Shown here in pieces: positions 33,616 to 43,096 of a stretch of DNA of 64,000 nucleotides. Within the stretch, counting starts at the first letter, position 1, and each line of letters begins with the position of its first letter. The translations under genes were made by a program, and so were the position numbers. A model generated the notes under the pieces. It was not told where the DNA came from, ran no database searches, and was given only the letters and a program-made list of their open reading frames with translations. The stretch lies in NCBI RefSeq assembly GCF_019801015.1, contig NZ_JAHVJZ010000004.1:584205-648204 (forward strand), written 5' to 3'. Source of the stretch: Marinobacter nauticus (GTDB lineage: Bacteria; Pseudomonadota; Gammaproteobacteria; Enterobacterales; Shewanellaceae).

Positions 33616-35835
33616 TCAGAAGGTGTATTTCACGCTGACGTTGACGTACCGACCCGGCTGGGTCAGGTCATTCTCGTAGGTGCCGACACTTTCCAGCAGC
33701 GCTTTGGCCTGACCGGCCACATCGGCGTACTCGAGGTATTCCTTATCCAGCAGGTTGAATACGCCGGCACGCAGACGCCAGTTCTGGCTCAGCTCCATGC
33801 CCATGGTGAGATCCACCACCGCATATCCCGCGGTGTTGAACACTTCGTTGTAGTAATCGTTGCCCGGTATCACATCCAGATCGGTGGTGCGGTCCATCTT
33901 GCCGGCAAAGCGAACGGCCAGGCCGAGATCGGCCGGACGATGCCACAACTGGGTGTAGTAGTTGGCGCCGACGTTACCCTTGACCGGGCTGACGCTGTTC
34001 AGGTCATTGCCGTTCTCATCTTCGCCGTAGGTCACCGCCACGTTGCCCCACAGTTCCAGATCACGGGTCAGCCAGTGGCTGCCCTGGGCTTCAAAGCCGT
34101 ACAGAGTGACGTGGTCGCGGTTGATATAACGGTATTCCAGCGACTCTGGATAGCCCATGCAGTGAGGGACACAGCGGACAAATTCCCAGTCGATGTAGTC
34201 GTTGGCCTTGGTGTAGAAGGCGGTCAGTTCATAGCTGGTGTTGCTGTGGTTGCCACGTACGCCCATCTCAATGGTGTGAGACTCCTCGGATTCGAGGTCG
34301 TAGTTGGCCAGCACTTTTACCAGTGGCATGGCGCCATCCTGGATCTCCAGCTCACCCCATTTCAGGTCCGGGGTCGGCATCTTGTAGCCGTAGGCATACT
34401 GGGCATAGACGCCCACGCTGTCGGTCAGGTGGTACACCATGCCCAGCTTCGGCGACCAGAAGCCGTCACTCATCGCCTCAAAGTCTGCCGGGTCACGGCC
34501 GGCGTCTTCCGCCTGCTGCTGGTCCGGCGTGTTGCGGTAGTAGTCGTAACGCAGGCCGCCCACCAGGTTCAGCTTGCCATCCATCAGGGTGACATCGTCC
34601 TGAATAAAGGCGCCAACGCGCAGGCTGTCGGTGTCAGCAAAGGCAAAAGTGTCGGTTTCAGAGGGCTGCCAGCTGCTGCCGTCATACACCAGGTATTCAC
34701 GGGGGCGGCTGATGTTGGAGCCTTCTACGTCCAGACCGTAGGTAATGTTGTGGCCATAGCGCTCGTTGCCAATGTATTTGGCAAAGGTACTGGCCATGCC
34801 GTAACGGGTTTCGTTGAACTCGTAGTCGCGCACCTCAACCAGCTCACGGTTCAGGGTGCCCTGACGACCTTTGTAGTAGTCACGGTGCTCCGTCTGATCG
34901 GTGTAGCCAAAGTAGAAGGTCACATCCATGGCGTCGTGGCCGGCGGTCACCTTGTCTGAGCGGTAACGCAGTGAACCGTTGAACACCTGGGTCTGACGGT
35001 CGTAGTCCGTAGACTCCAGACGCAGATGGTGGTTATCCCAGCGATCCAGCTGCTGATTCAGGTAATCCAGGGTCATCTGGATGTTGGAGGTGTCGTTGAT
35101 GTGGTACTTGCTCTTCAGCAATACGCTGTCGGTAATCAGGTCGCTGGGCGCCAGAGTCTCATCGTAGTTTTGCTGCTCTTCACCGTAACGACGCTGGTAG
35201 CTCACCAGGTTCTCGAAGTCACCCAGTGCATTGGCCGCAGTAAAGCCGCCGCTGTATTCGTTGTTCATGCCGGTGTAACCGGCGTTGGCGGAAAAGTAGA
35301 CGTCGTTACCCATCAGGTAGTCGGAGGCGTCTTTGGTGGTCATCACCACCACACCGCCCAGGGCGTCTGAGCCGTACATGGTGGAGGCGGCGGCCTTCAC
35401 CACTTCCACCTGCTTCAGTCCTTCCACCTCGGTCAGGCCGCGGCCGGTGCCTTCTGCACCCGGGCCCAGCGGAGAGGCGTACTGGTTGTTCACCCGCACA
35501 CCGTCTTTCACCATCATCACCCGGTTACCCCCGATGCCCCGAATGGTCACGGTGGTGGGTTTGCCGGCACCGCCTTTGACATCCACCGCCGCTTCATTGC
35601 GGAACAGGGTGGCAAAATCGGTGCTCATCTCGCGGGCGATGGTTTCTTCGTCAATCACCACCACGGAACCGGCGACCTGATCCAGGCTCTGTTCCAGGCG
35701 GGAACCGGAGATCACCATGACCTCCTGCGCCTGACGGTGCGCAGGAGCGTCTTCGGCTTTTTCCTCGGCGATAACCGGAGCGGCCATCGCTGACATCACA
35801 GCGAGGCTGACCAAACTAAAAGGAAGGGACTTCAT
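33616..35835 (-). CDS. TonB-dependent outer-membrane receptor, heme/hemoglobin-transferrin type
   Basis: A 739-residue iron-type receptor. The signal peptide ends in MSAMAAPVIA, a TonB box-like segment follows (QEVMVISGSRLEQ), then the plug (about 50-165) with TVTIRGIGGNRVMMVKDGVR and ASTMYGSDALGGVVVMTT, and a 22-strand barrel ending in the aromatic C-terminus VNVSVKYTF. The plug wording is closest to the hemoglobin/transferrin/lactoferrin receptor family. The FRAP and NPNL-like stretch is present in variant form (YKMPTPDL and NYDLESEESHTIEMG), but the His usual between them in heme receptors is missing, so the ligand is uncertain. A Fur box lies about 35 bases upstream. The companion lipoprotein follows 53 bases downstream. 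Confidence 0.88.
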   Translation of the reverse strand: MKSLPFSLVSLAVMSAMAAPVIAEEKAEDAPAHRQAQEVMVISGSRLEQSLDQVAGSVVVIDEETIAREMSTDFATLFRNEAAVDVKGGAGKPTTVTIRGIGGNRVMMVKDGVRVNNQYASPLGPGAEGTGRGLTEVEGLKQVEVVKAAASTMYGSDALGGVVVMTTKDASDYLMGNDVYFSANAGYTGMNNEYSGGFTAANALGDFENLVSYQRRYGEEQQNYDETLAPSDLITDSVLLKSKYHINDTSNIQMTLDYLNQQLDRWDNHHLRLESTDYDRQTQVFNGSLRYRSDKVTAGHDAMDVTFYFGYTDQTEHRDYYKGRQGTLNRELVEVRDYEFNETRYGMASTFAKYIGNERYGHNITYGLDVEGSNISRPREYLVYDGSSWQPSETDTFAFADTDSLRVGAFIQDDVTLMDGKLNLVGGLRYDYYRNTPDQQQAEDAGRDPADFEAMSDGFWSPKLGMVYHLTDSVGVYAQYAYGYKMPTPDLKWGELEIQDGAMPLVKVLANYDLESEESHTIEMGVRGNHSNTSYELTAFYTKANDYIDWEFVRCVPHCMGYPESLEYRYINRDHVTLYGFEAQGSHWLTRDLELWGNVAVTYGEDENGNDLNSVSPVKGNVGANYYTQLWHRPADLGLAVRFAGKMDRTTDLDVIPGNDYYNEVFNTAGYAVVDLTMGMELSQNWRLRAGVFNLLDKEYLEYADVAGQAKALLESVGTYENDLTQPGRYVNVSVKYTF

Positions 35836-35869
35836 CGTACTAAACCACCCTGTCGTGATCGAATTAAAT

Positions 35870-35888
35870 GATAATGATTCTTATTATT
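35870..35888 (-). promoter_or_regulatory. Fur box upstream of the TonB receptor
   Basis: GATAATGATTCTTATTATT matches 15 of 19 positions of the Fur consensus and retains the two-arm symmetry. It lies 35 bases before the receptor start, where bound Fur-Fe would overlap the promoter, so the receptor and lipoprotein are expected to be iron-repressed. Confidence 0.85.
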
Positions 35889-36180
35889 CGGTTTTTAATC
35901 GGGGGGCAGTGTACCAGCGGGTCTGGTGGAAAAAGGTGCGATGGCTCTCGTTTTAGGCAGGAGAAATAAGGGGTTCCGTACGCTTTGTAAGCAGGCGGCA
36001 AATTTTGATCAGAAGGTAGGTGAAATGCTGCACAGAGGTAGGCCAGCCACCACAGTCCCCAACGATTCCGACACCTGACGGTAATATCGCCAGATGATCA
36101 AATCCCAAAGGCCAGTGCGCATCCAGGCAGGTTCTGGGGTACAATCAGCCCCCTGATTTTCTCATTAGTTCATCCTGAAA
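35889..36180. other. Intergenic region between the receptor and ettA
   Basis: With the Fur box the gap is about 345 bases. I see no convincing gene in it. A 63-codon minus-strand frame (35953-36144) has no ribosome site and an unprotein-like composition. TACAAT at 36140-36145 could be the -10 for ettA, but no good -35 accompanies it. Confidence 0.5.
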
Positions 36181-37845
36181 ATGGCTCAGTTTATCTACTC
36201 CATGCTGCGCGTGGGCAAGGTGGTACCGCCCAAGCGCCATATTCTTAAAGACATCTCCCTCTCTTTCTTCCCCGGCGCCAAAATCGGTGTTCTGGGTCTG
36301 AACGGCGCCGGTAAGTCCACACTGCTGCGGATCATGGCCGGCGTGGATACCGAGTTCGAGGGTGAAGCCCGTCCCCAGCCCGGCACCAAAGTGGGCTACC
36401 TGCCCCAGGAGCCGCAACTGGACCTGACCAAGACCGTTCGTGAAGTGGTCGAGGAAGCGGTGGCCGACGTGAAGCACGCGCTGACCCGTCTGGATGAGGT
36501 GTACGCCGCCTATGCCGACGAGAACGCGGACTTCGATGCCCTGGCCAAAGAGCAGGGCGAGCTGGAAAACATCATCGCCGCCAAAGATGGCCACAGCCTG
36601 GACAACGCGCTGGAGCGTGCTGCCGACGCCATGCGTCTGCCTGCGTGGGACGCCAAAGTTGCCAACCTTTCCGGTGGTGAGCGCCGCCGCGTGGCGCTGT
36701 GCCGTCTGCTGCTGGAAAAGCCGGACATGCTGCTGCTGGACGAACCCACCAACCACCTGGATGCCGAATCCGTGGCGTGGCTGGAGCGCTTCCTGGTGGA
36801 ATACACCGGCACCGTAGTGGCGATCACCCACGACCGTTACTTCCTGGACAACGCCGCAGGCTGGATCCTGGAACTGGACCGTGGTGAAGGCATTCCGTGG
36901 GAAGGCAACTACTCCTCCTGGCTGGAACAGAAGGAAGCCCGTCTTGAGCAGGAAGCCGCTCAGGAGAAGGCGCGTATGAAGTCGATCCAGAAAGAGCTGG
37001 AGTGGGTTCGCCAGAACCCGAAGGGTCGTCAGGCCAAGTCCAAAGCCCGTATGTCCCGCTTTGAGGAGCTGAACAGCACCGATTACCAGAAACGTAACGA
37101 GACCAACGAGCTGTTCATTCCGCCGGGTCCGCGCCTGGGTGACAAGGTGCTGGAGATCAACAACCTCACCAAGTCCTACGACGGCCGTGTACTGATCGAC
37201 GACCTCTCCTTCACTCTGCCCAAAGGCGCCATCGTCGGCATCATTGGTCCCAACGGTGCCGGTAAGTCCACCCTGTTCCGCATGCTGAGCGGCCAGGAAA
37301 CCCCGGACTCCGGTGACATTGTGCTGGGCGATACCGTGAAGCTGGCCTCAGTGGACCAGTTCCGCGACAGCATGGACGACAGCAAAACCGTATTCCAGGA
37401 AGTCTCCGACGGTCAGGATATCCTCAAGATCGGCGGCTTCGAGATCCCGGCTCGCGCCTACGTCAGCCGCTTTAACTTCAAGGGCACAGACCAGCAGAAA
37501 CGGGTGGGTGAACTGTCCGGTGGTGAGCGTGGCCGTCTGCATCTGGCCAAGCTGCTGCAGGCCGGCGGCAACCTGTTGCTGCTCGACGAACCGACCAACG
37601 ACCTGGACGTTGAAACCCTGCGTGCACTGGAGAACGCCCTGCTGGAGTTCCCGGGCTGTGCCATGGTGATCTCGCACGACCGCTGGTTCCTGGACCGCGT
37701 GGCCACCCACATCCTGGACTACCGTGATGAGGGTAAGGTGAACTTCTTCGAAGGCAACTTTAACGAGTACGCCGACTGGATGAAGAAAGAGCAAGGCATC
37801 GACATCTCCGAGCCGCATCGTCTCAAGTACAAGCGCATCGACTGA
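36181..37845 (+). CDS. ettA: Energy-dependent translational throttle protein EttA (ABC-F)
   Basis: Ribosome E-site ABC-F ATPase that gates the first peptide bond according to ATP/ADP ratio. The 554 residues include two ATPase domains: first Walker A GLNGAGKST with signature LSGGERRRVALCR and LLLDEPTNHLDAES; second Walker A GPNGAGKST with LSGGERGRLHLAK and LLLDEPTNDLD. Between them lie the arm and P-site tRNA-interaction linker, with the basic NPKGRQAKSKARMSRFEEL block. The start MAQFIYSMLRVGKVVPPK is typical of EttA. There are no membrane segments. It is convergent with the zinc-ribbon gene through a shared terminator. Confidence 0.97.
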   Translation: MAQFIYSMLRVGKVVPPKRHILKDISLSFFPGAKIGVLGLNGAGKSTLLRIMAGVDTEFEGEARPQPGTKVGYLPQEPQLDLTKTVREVVEEAVADVKHALTRLDEVYAAYADENADFDALAKEQGELENIIAAKDGHSLDNALERAADAMRLPAWDAKVANLSGGERRRVALCRLLLEKPDMLLLDEPTNHLDAESVAWLERFLVEYTGTVVAITHDRYFLDNAAGWILELDRGEGIPWEGNYSSWLEQKEARLEQEAAQEKARMKSIQKELEWVRQNPKGRQAKSKARMSRFEELNSTDYQKRNETNELFIPPGPRLGDKVLEINNLTKSYDGRVLIDDLSFTLPKGAIVGIIGPNGAGKSTLFRMLSGQETPDSGDIVLGDTVKLASVDQFRDSMDDSKTVFQEVSDGQDILKIGGFEIPARAYVSRFNFKGTDQQKRVGELSGGERGRLHLAKLLQAGGNLLLLDEPTNDLDVETLRALENALLEFPGCAMVISHDRWFLDRVATHILDYRDEGKVNFFEGNFNEYADWMKKEQGIDISEPHRLKYKRID

Positions 37846-37860
37846 TTCGTTGCAGCCAAC

Positions 37861-37891
37861 AAAAAAGCCGGGCATTGCCCGGCTTTTTTTA
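37861..37891. terminator. Bidirectional terminator between ettA and the ybeL-like gene
   Basis: AAAAAAGCCGGGC and GCCCGGCTTTTTTT form a strong stem with an ATT loop, with A and T tracts on the two sides. Confidence 0.92.
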
Positions 37892-37900
37892 TGCCTGAGT

Positions 37901-38407
37901 TCAGGGTTCCAGGGGCCGGCGGGAGAACATCTCGCCGTCACAGTTGGGACATTTCGGCAGCGTATCGGGATGGAAGAACGCCATCACATGGCCGCACTTA
38001 TCGCACACCAGTTCACCCAGCCCCACCACTTCGCCGGACTGGAAGGTGCCCTGGTGGCGCAGTTCAGCGTTCAGCTCGTGCCACTCCATCTGACTGCGGT
38101 CGGTGATCTCCACCAGCCAGCTCCAGATGCTGTTTTCCAATCCCAGCGTAAAGACGCTGTCCGGCTCCGGCACATCGCCGCTTTCCAGCTGACGCGCATA
38201 CTCAGCCAGGTCCCGGCGCAAAAACTGCTCCACCAGGTCCATCTGCTCCGCGCTCAGCGTCGACTCCATCGACAGATAGGTCCGACTCTCTTTCAGTACG
38301 GCATCGAGCTGGCCCAGCGTCAGGTCCGGGTCATTACGAAAACGCCGCTCAATCTCATTGAGCAGTTGCTCATATTGTTGAATCAACCGGCCTGATTCCA
38401 TCCCCAT
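37901..38407 (-). CDS. ybeL: YbeL-like zinc-ribbon protein (DUF1451)
   Basis: A 168-residue protein: a helical N-terminal part (residues 1-95), then ITDRSQMEWHELNAELRHQG and GEVVGLGELVCDKCGHVMAF, and CPNCDGEMFSRRPLEP at the C-terminus. The two CxxC pairs form a zinc ribbon, and the layout matches E. coli YbeL, whose function is unknown. AGGAGG lies five bases before ATG. As in E. coli, it is divergent from leuS, which supports the call. Confidence 0.9.
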   Translation of the reverse strand: MGMESGRLIQQYEQLLNEIERRFRNDPDLTLGQLDAVLKESRTYLSMESTLSAEQMDLVEQFLRRDLAEYARQLESGDVPEPDSVFTLGLENSIWSWLVEITDRSQMEWHELNAELRHQGTFQSGEVVGLGELVCDKCGHVMAFFHPDTLPKCPNCDGEMFSRRPLEP

Positions 38408-38929
38408 AACGTCCTCCTCAGTCTGGTGAGGTCAAAGCGATATCTCGGTCTCCCTTCCGTTATCGCATATGACGTCGATGCCCGCATCCGTTGATCGGGG
38501 CAAAACCGATCCTGGAACAGACCCTTTGACTAAAGCCTGATCCCAGATCAAACAAATCGCAAACAGCCACCTGAAGATAGCCCGCAACTCATTGACCTGT
38601 AGGCACAAAGCCATCAGCATCAATCGGATCGCCAGTCAAATTTCGCGTCCCGTCCCTTAGCGGCTCTTAGCGGCGGGCTCCCCCTTTTGGGCTTACCCGC
38701 AGCCGCCCCGCCCTTCCCGTTATCCGCTGTCAGCTCCGACTCAGAGTCCAGCAGCCAAGCCGCCAGAACGCCGCCCCTGGCGGTTTTCTGCTGCAGGATA
38801 AACAGACCGCGCGAGGGCTGGGGTTCAGCCCTTGTTGCCACTTGAGTTCCTGCGTTATTCTATGAGGATCTTTGCTGGGCCGACTTCTGGCTCGAAATCA
38901 AATTTCAATCTTGGACTCCCGACGTGTCG
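38408..38929. other. Gene-free region between ybeL and leuS with two hairpins
   Basis: No frame here looks coding. Two plus-strand hairpins are visible. CCGCCAG-N10-CTGGCGG followed by TTTTCTG (about 38759-38788) resembles an intrinsic terminator with no gene in front of it. AGGGCTG-N5-CAGCCCT (38814-38832) follows. A possible leuS promoter (TTGTTG 38832-38837, 18-base spacer, TATTCT 38856-38861) comes after them. An unannotated small RNA ending at the first hairpin is possible; evidence is thin. Confidence 0.4.
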
Positions 38930-41509
38930 ATGCAAGAGCAATACAATCCCGCCCAGATCGAGTCCCAGGTGCAGAAGCACTGGGATGAAAACCAAACCTT
39001 TGTTGCCAAAGAAGACCCGAGCAAGGAGAAGTTTTACTGCCTCTCCATGTTCCCCTACCCCAGTGGCCGACTGCACATGGGCCACGTGCGCAACTACACC
39101 ATTGGTGATGTGATCAGCCGCTTCCAGCGACTGCAGGGCAAAAACGTATTGCAGCCCATCGGCTGGGACGCCTTCGGTCTGCCGGCGGAAAACGCCGCCA
39201 TCAAGAACAAGACCGCGCCGGGCCCGTGGACCTACGAAAACATCGAATACATGAAAGGCCAGCTGAAGATGCTGGGCTTTGGCTACGACTGGAGCCGCGA
39301 GCTGGCCACCTGTAAGCCGGATTACTACCGCTGGGAACAGTGGTTCTTCACCGAGCTGTACAACAAGGGCCTGATCTACAAAAAGACCAGCGCCGTGAAC
39401 TGGTGTGAGAACGACCAGACCGTTCTGGCCAACGAGCAGGTGGTTGACGGTTGCTGCTGGCGCTGTGACACCCCAGTGGTGCAGAAAGCGATCCCGCAGT
39501 GGTTCATCAAAATCACCGACTACGCCGATCAACTGCTGTCCGACATGGACCAGCTGGAAGGCTGGCCGGAGATGGTCAAAACCATGCAGCGCAACTGGAT
39601 CGGCCGCTCCGAAGGCGTTGAGATGACCTTCGACGTCGACGGCATGGACGAGTCCTTTGCCATCTACACCACCCGTCCGGACACCGTGATGGGCGTGACC
39701 TACGTCGGCATCGCCGCCGGTCACCCGCTGGCCGAAAAAGCCGCCGAGTCCAACCCGGAACTGGCCGCCTTCATCAATGAATGCAAGAACACCAAGGTCG
39801 CCGAAGCTGAGCTGGCCACCATGGAGAAGAAAGGCATGGCCACCGGCCTCTATGCCATTCACCCGCTGTCCGGCCGCAAAGTGCCGGTGTGGGTCGCTAA
39901 CTTCGTACTGATGAACTACGGCACCGGCGCCGTGATGGCGGTGCCTGCTCACGACCAGCGTGACTACGAATTTGCCACCAAATACGGCCTGGCTATCGAA
40001 GGCGTGATCAAACCGCAGGACAGCGAACTGGACATCTCAGAGCAGGCATACACCGACAAAGGTATCCTGTTCAACTCCGGTGAGTTCGACGGTCTGGAGT
40101 TCGACGCTGCCCTGAACGCCATCGCCGAGAAGCTGGGTGAGCTGGGCAAAGGCCACAAGACCACCAACTTCCGCCTGCGCGACTGGGGTGTGTCCCGTCA
40201 GCGCTACTGGGGCGCGCCCATCCCGATGGCCACCCTGGAGAACGGCGAAACCGTTACCGTACCTGCGGAAGACCTGCCGGTTATCCTGCCGGAAGACGTG
40301 GTGATGGACGGCGTAACCAGCCCCATCAAGGCGGACAAGTCCTGGGCCGAGACCACCATCAACGGTCAGAAAGCCACCCGCGAAACCGACACCTTCGACA
40401 CCTTTATGGAGTCCTCCTGGTACTACGCCCGTTACACCAGTGTGGGCACCGACGACCAGATGCTGGACCCGTCCAAAGCCAACTACTGGCTGCCGGTCGA
40501 CCAGTACATCGGCGGTATCGAACACGCCAACATGCACCTGCTCTACTTCCGCTTCTTCCACAAGCTGCTGCGGGACGCCGGCCTGGTGAACTCCGACGAG
40601 CCGGCCAAGCGTCTGCTGTGTCAGGGCATGGTGCTGTGTGACGCTTTCTACTACACCGGTGACAACGGCCAGCGCGTCTGGGTTGCGCCCACCGATGTCA
40701 CGCTGGAGCGGGACGCCAAGGGCAACATCACCAAGGCGATGGACGCCGACGGTCGCGAGCTGGTGCACGCCGGCATGACCAAGATGTCCAAGTCCAAGAA
40801 CAACGGCATCGATCCCCAGGAGATGGTGGAGAAGTACGGCGCCGACACCGTGCGTCTGTTTATGATGTTTGCGGCCCCGCCGGAGCTGACCCTGGAGTGG
40901 CAGGAATCCGGTGTGGAAGGCGCTCTGCGCTTTATCAAGCGTCTGTGGAAGCTGGCTCAGGAGCACGTGGCCAAAGGCCCGGCGCCCAAGCTCGACATCG
41001 CCAGCCTGACCAACGATCAGAAAGCGCTGCGTCGTGCCCTGCACCAGACCATCGCCAAGATCACCGACGACTACGGCCGCCGTCAGACCTTCAACACCGC
41101 CATCGCCGCCGTGATGGAGCTGATGAACAAGCTGACCAAGGCGCCGCAGGAAACCGACAACGACCGTGCCCTGCTGCAGGAAGCGCTGGACGCTGTCGTG
41201 CTGCTGCTCTACCCGATCACCCCGCACACCAGCCACGCGCTGTACAACGAGCTGGGTCACCAGGGTGCCGTCGACGAGGCGCAATGGCCGATTGCCGATA
41301 AGGACGCCATGATCGAGGATGAGAAGCTGGTTGTCGTGCAGGTGAACGGTAAGGTGCGTGCCCGCATCACCGTGGCCGCCGATGCCACCCAGGAGCAGGT
41401 TCAGGAGCTGGGCCTGGCCGAGTCCAATGTGGCCAACTTCACCGAAGGCAAGACCATCCGCAAGGTGATCTACGTGCCCGGTAAGTTGCTCAACATCGTC
41501 GCCAACTAA
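38930..41509 (+). CDS. leuS: Leucine--tRNA ligase
   Basis: Class Ia synthetase that charges tRNA-Leu. The 859 residues carry the HIGH-type motif [20 protein letters not shown], the CP1 editing domain with [16 protein letters not shown] and [13 protein letters not shown], the KMSKS loop ([17 protein letters not shown]) and the C-terminal anticodon and tail domains ending [14 protein letters not shown] start at ATG ([13 protein letters not shown]), as in E. coli LeuS. A GTG two codons earlier has a GGA at better spacing and may be the true start, adding two residues. It heads the leuS-lptE-holA-nadD unit. Confidence 0.97.
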   Translation: MQEQYNPAQIESQVQKHWDENQTFVAKEDPSKEKFYCLSMFPYPSGRLHMGHVRNYTIGDVISRFQRLQGKNVLQPIGWDAFGLPAENAAIKNKTAPGPWTYENIEYMKGQLKMLGFGYDWSRELATCKPDYYRWEQWFFTELYNKGLIYKKTSAVNWCENDQTVLANEQVVDGCCWRCDTPVVQKAIPQWFIKITDYADQLLSDMDQLEGWPEMVKTMQRNWIGRSEGVEMTFDVDGMDESFAIYTTRPDTVMGVTYVGIAAGHPLAEKAAESNPELAAFINECKNTKVAEAELATMEKKGMATGLYAIHPLSGRKVPVWVANFVLMNYGTGAVMAVPAHDQRDYEFATKYGLAIEGVIKPQDSELDISEQAYTDKGILFNSGEFDGLEFDAALNAIAEKLGELGKGHKTTNFRLRDWGVSRQRYWGAPIPMATLENGETVTVPAEDLPVILPEDVVMDGVTSPIKADKSWAETTINGQKATRETDTFDTFMESSWYYARYTSVGTDDQMLDPSKANYWLPVDQYIGGIEHANMHLLYFRFFHKLLRDAGLVNSDEPAKRLLCQGMVLCDAFYYTGDNGQRVWVAPTDVTLERDAKGNITKAMDADGRELVHAGMTKMSKSKNNGIDPQEMVEKYGADTVRLFMMFAAPPELTLEWQESGVEGALRFIKRLWKLAQEHVAKGPAPKLDIASLTNDQKALRRALHQTIAKITDDYGRRQTFNTAIAAVMELMNKLTKAPQETDNDRALLQEALDAVVLLLYPITPHTSHALYNELGHQGAVDEAQWPIADKDAMIEDEKLVVVQVNGKVRARITVAADATQEQVQELGLAESNVANFTEGKTIRKVIYVPGKLLNIVAN

Positions 41510-41518
41510 ATCAAAATC

Positions 41519-41542
41519 AGGCACCCTACGGGGTGCCTTTTA
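41519..41542 (+). terminator. Hairpin between leuS and lptE
   Basis: AGGCACCC-TACG-GGGTGCCT followed by TTTTA: an 8-bp stem with a TACG tetraloop and a short T-run. Because lptE begins only about 20 bases later with no other promoter visible, it is probably a partial terminator (attenuator) that lowers lptE-holA-nadD expression relative to leuS. Confidence 0.75.
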
Positions 41543-41558
41543 CCATAAGGAGATGAGG

Positions 41559-42062
41559 GTGATCCGACGCCTTCTTACCGCATTCACCCTGTTTGCCCTG
41601 CTGGCCACCACCGGCTGCGGCTTCCGTTTGCAAAGCAACTACCAGTTCCCGGATGAGTTGGCCCAGGTCCGCCTGGACAGCGCTGACGACCAAAGTGAGC
41701 TGCACCGTCTGGTTCGCGAGCGACTGCGCCTCTCCAACATTGAAGTGGTTGAGGACGATGCTGCCCCCCGGCTGTGGTTGGGCCAGGATCGCCTGGAGCG
41801 CTCCACCCTGTCCCTGTTTCCCTCCGGCCAGGTGGCCGAGTACGAGCTGATCTATTCAGTCTCCAGTTCCATCACCGTGGGCGAGCAGGCGCCGCAAAAG
41901 TTCGACTTTGAGATCCGTCGGGACTACCTCGATGACCCCCGTACCGCCCTGGCAAAAAACCGCGAGCTGGAACTGCTGCTGGGTGAGATGCGGGCCCAGG
42001 CGGCCGACCGCATCATGCGGGCGCTCTCCTCCACCCGCATCGACACTGAGTCCAACGACTGA
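41559..42062 (+). CDS. lptE: LPS-assembly lipoprotein LptE
   Basis: Plug lipoprotein of the outer-membrane LptDE translocon. The signal peptide ends in the lipobox TTGC, followed by GFRLQSNYQFPDELAQV, the usual CGFxL start. The rest (SELHRLVRERLRLSNIEVVE, LSLFPSGQVAEYELIYSVS, DDPRTALAKNRELELLLGEM) matches the LptE fold. I choose GTG at 41559 because AAGGAG is six bases upstream; the ATG two codons earlier has AAGGAG directly against it. Its stop overlaps holA by one base. Confidence 0.92.
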   Translation: MIRRLLTAFTLFALLATTGCGFRLQSNYQFPDELAQVRLDSADDQSELHRLVRERLRLSNIEVVEDDAAPRLWLGQDRLERSTLSLFPSGQVAEYELIYSVSSSITVGEQAPQKFDFEIRRDYLDDPRTALAKNRELELLLGEMRAQAADRIMRALSSTRIDTESND

Positions 42063-43096
42063 TGCGGGTTTTTCCCAGCCAGCTTGGTCAACACCTCAAC
42101 CGGCTGCCGCGGATCCTGATGGTCTTTGGCGATGACGTGCTGATCCGCGAAGAGTGCCGGGATGCCCTGCGCCAGGCCTGCTATCAGGCCGGTGCTCAGG
42201 AGCGTCTCTCCCTGGTTCAGGAGTCCCCGTTTAACTGGGATGAGCTGCGTCAGGAGTGTCAGTCCCTGTCACTGTTCGCCAGCGTCCGTATCATCGAACT
42301 GGAACTGCCCAGTCTCAAACCCGGAACCGAAGGCGCGGCGGTCCTGACGGAACTGGCCGAAGAACTGGCCCGGCAGCAGGATCTCTGGCTGCTGCTTCAT
42401 GGCCCCAAAGCCGGTAAAGAGCAGACAAACACCAAGTGGTTCAAAACCCTCGATAAGCACGGCCTCTATGTGCAGGCCCTGACCCCGGAGGGTGCCCACT
42501 ACCAACGCTGGATCGGTGACCGTGCACGACGCCATCAGCTGGCGCTGGACAGAGATGCCCAGAGCTATCTGGCCAGTCTGTTCGAAGGCAACCTGCTGGC
42601 GGCGGATCAGGCCATGGCGCAGCTGGCCTTGATTGCCGGTGGCCAGCGACTAGACCAGGCAGCCCTGGCCGAGCACCTTCAGGACCAATCCCGTTACACC
42701 GTGTTTGAACTGGGTGACGCATTGCTGGCCGGCAATGTGGACGCGGCGCTGAAGATCCTGGCGCAACTGCGTCAGGAGGGCACCGCAGCCACGCTGGTCA
42801 GTTGGTCCATCAACCGGGAGTGGGCCACCCTGCTCAGCCTCTGTGCCGGACAGGCCCAGGGGCAATCCATGCCGGAGCTGATGAAAGCCGCGCGGATCTG
42901 GGAGAAGCGTCAGCGCCTCTATCAGAACGCCATCAACCGGCTGGGAGCTTCCCGCATTGCCGACGCCATGGCCGCGGCCGGCGCACTGGAAAGCATGCTC
43001 AAAGGCGAGAATCAGGATGAAGCGGGTCAGTGGCTGGCCCTGGCAGATCTGTGTGCCCGCTTTGACCCGGCGTACAGCCCGATGGGGGCGGCATGA
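42062..43096 (+). CDS. holA: DNA polymerase III subunit delta
   Basis: Clamp-loader wrench that opens the beta sliding clamp. The 344 residues show the delta-family start MRVFPSQLGQHLNRLPRILM, FGDDVLIREECRDALRQ, WLLLHGPKAGKEQTNTKWFK, an ATPase-like fold without Walker motifs, and a C-terminal helical collar with AARIWEKRQRLYQNAINRLG. It begins at the TGATG junction with lptE and overlaps nadD by four bases. Confidence 0.96.
   Translation: MRVFPSQLGQHLNRLPRILMVFGDDVLIREECRDALRQACYQAGAQERLSLVQESPFNWDELRQECQSLSLFASVRIIELELPSLKPGTEGAAVLTELAEELARQQDLWLLLHGPKAGKEQTNTKWFKTLDKHGLYVQALTPEGAHYQRWIGDRARRHQLALDRDAQSYLASLFEGNLLAADQAMAQLALIAGGQRLDQAALAEHLQDQSRYTVFELGDALLAGNVDAALKILAQLRQEGTAATLVSWSINREWATLLSLCAGQAQGQSMPELMKAARIWEKRQRLYQNAINRLGASRIADAMAAAGALESMLKGENQDEAGQWLALADLCARFDPAYSPMGAA

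Noticed and set aside
35953..36144. Small minus-strand frame between the TonB receptor and ettA
   Set aside because: No ribosome site, no family features, and it overlaps the likely ettA promoter.
38620..38841. Small minus-strand frame in the ybeL-leuS gap
   Set aside because: No SD, low-complexity Ala/Gly/Lys composition, and it spans the hairpins described there.
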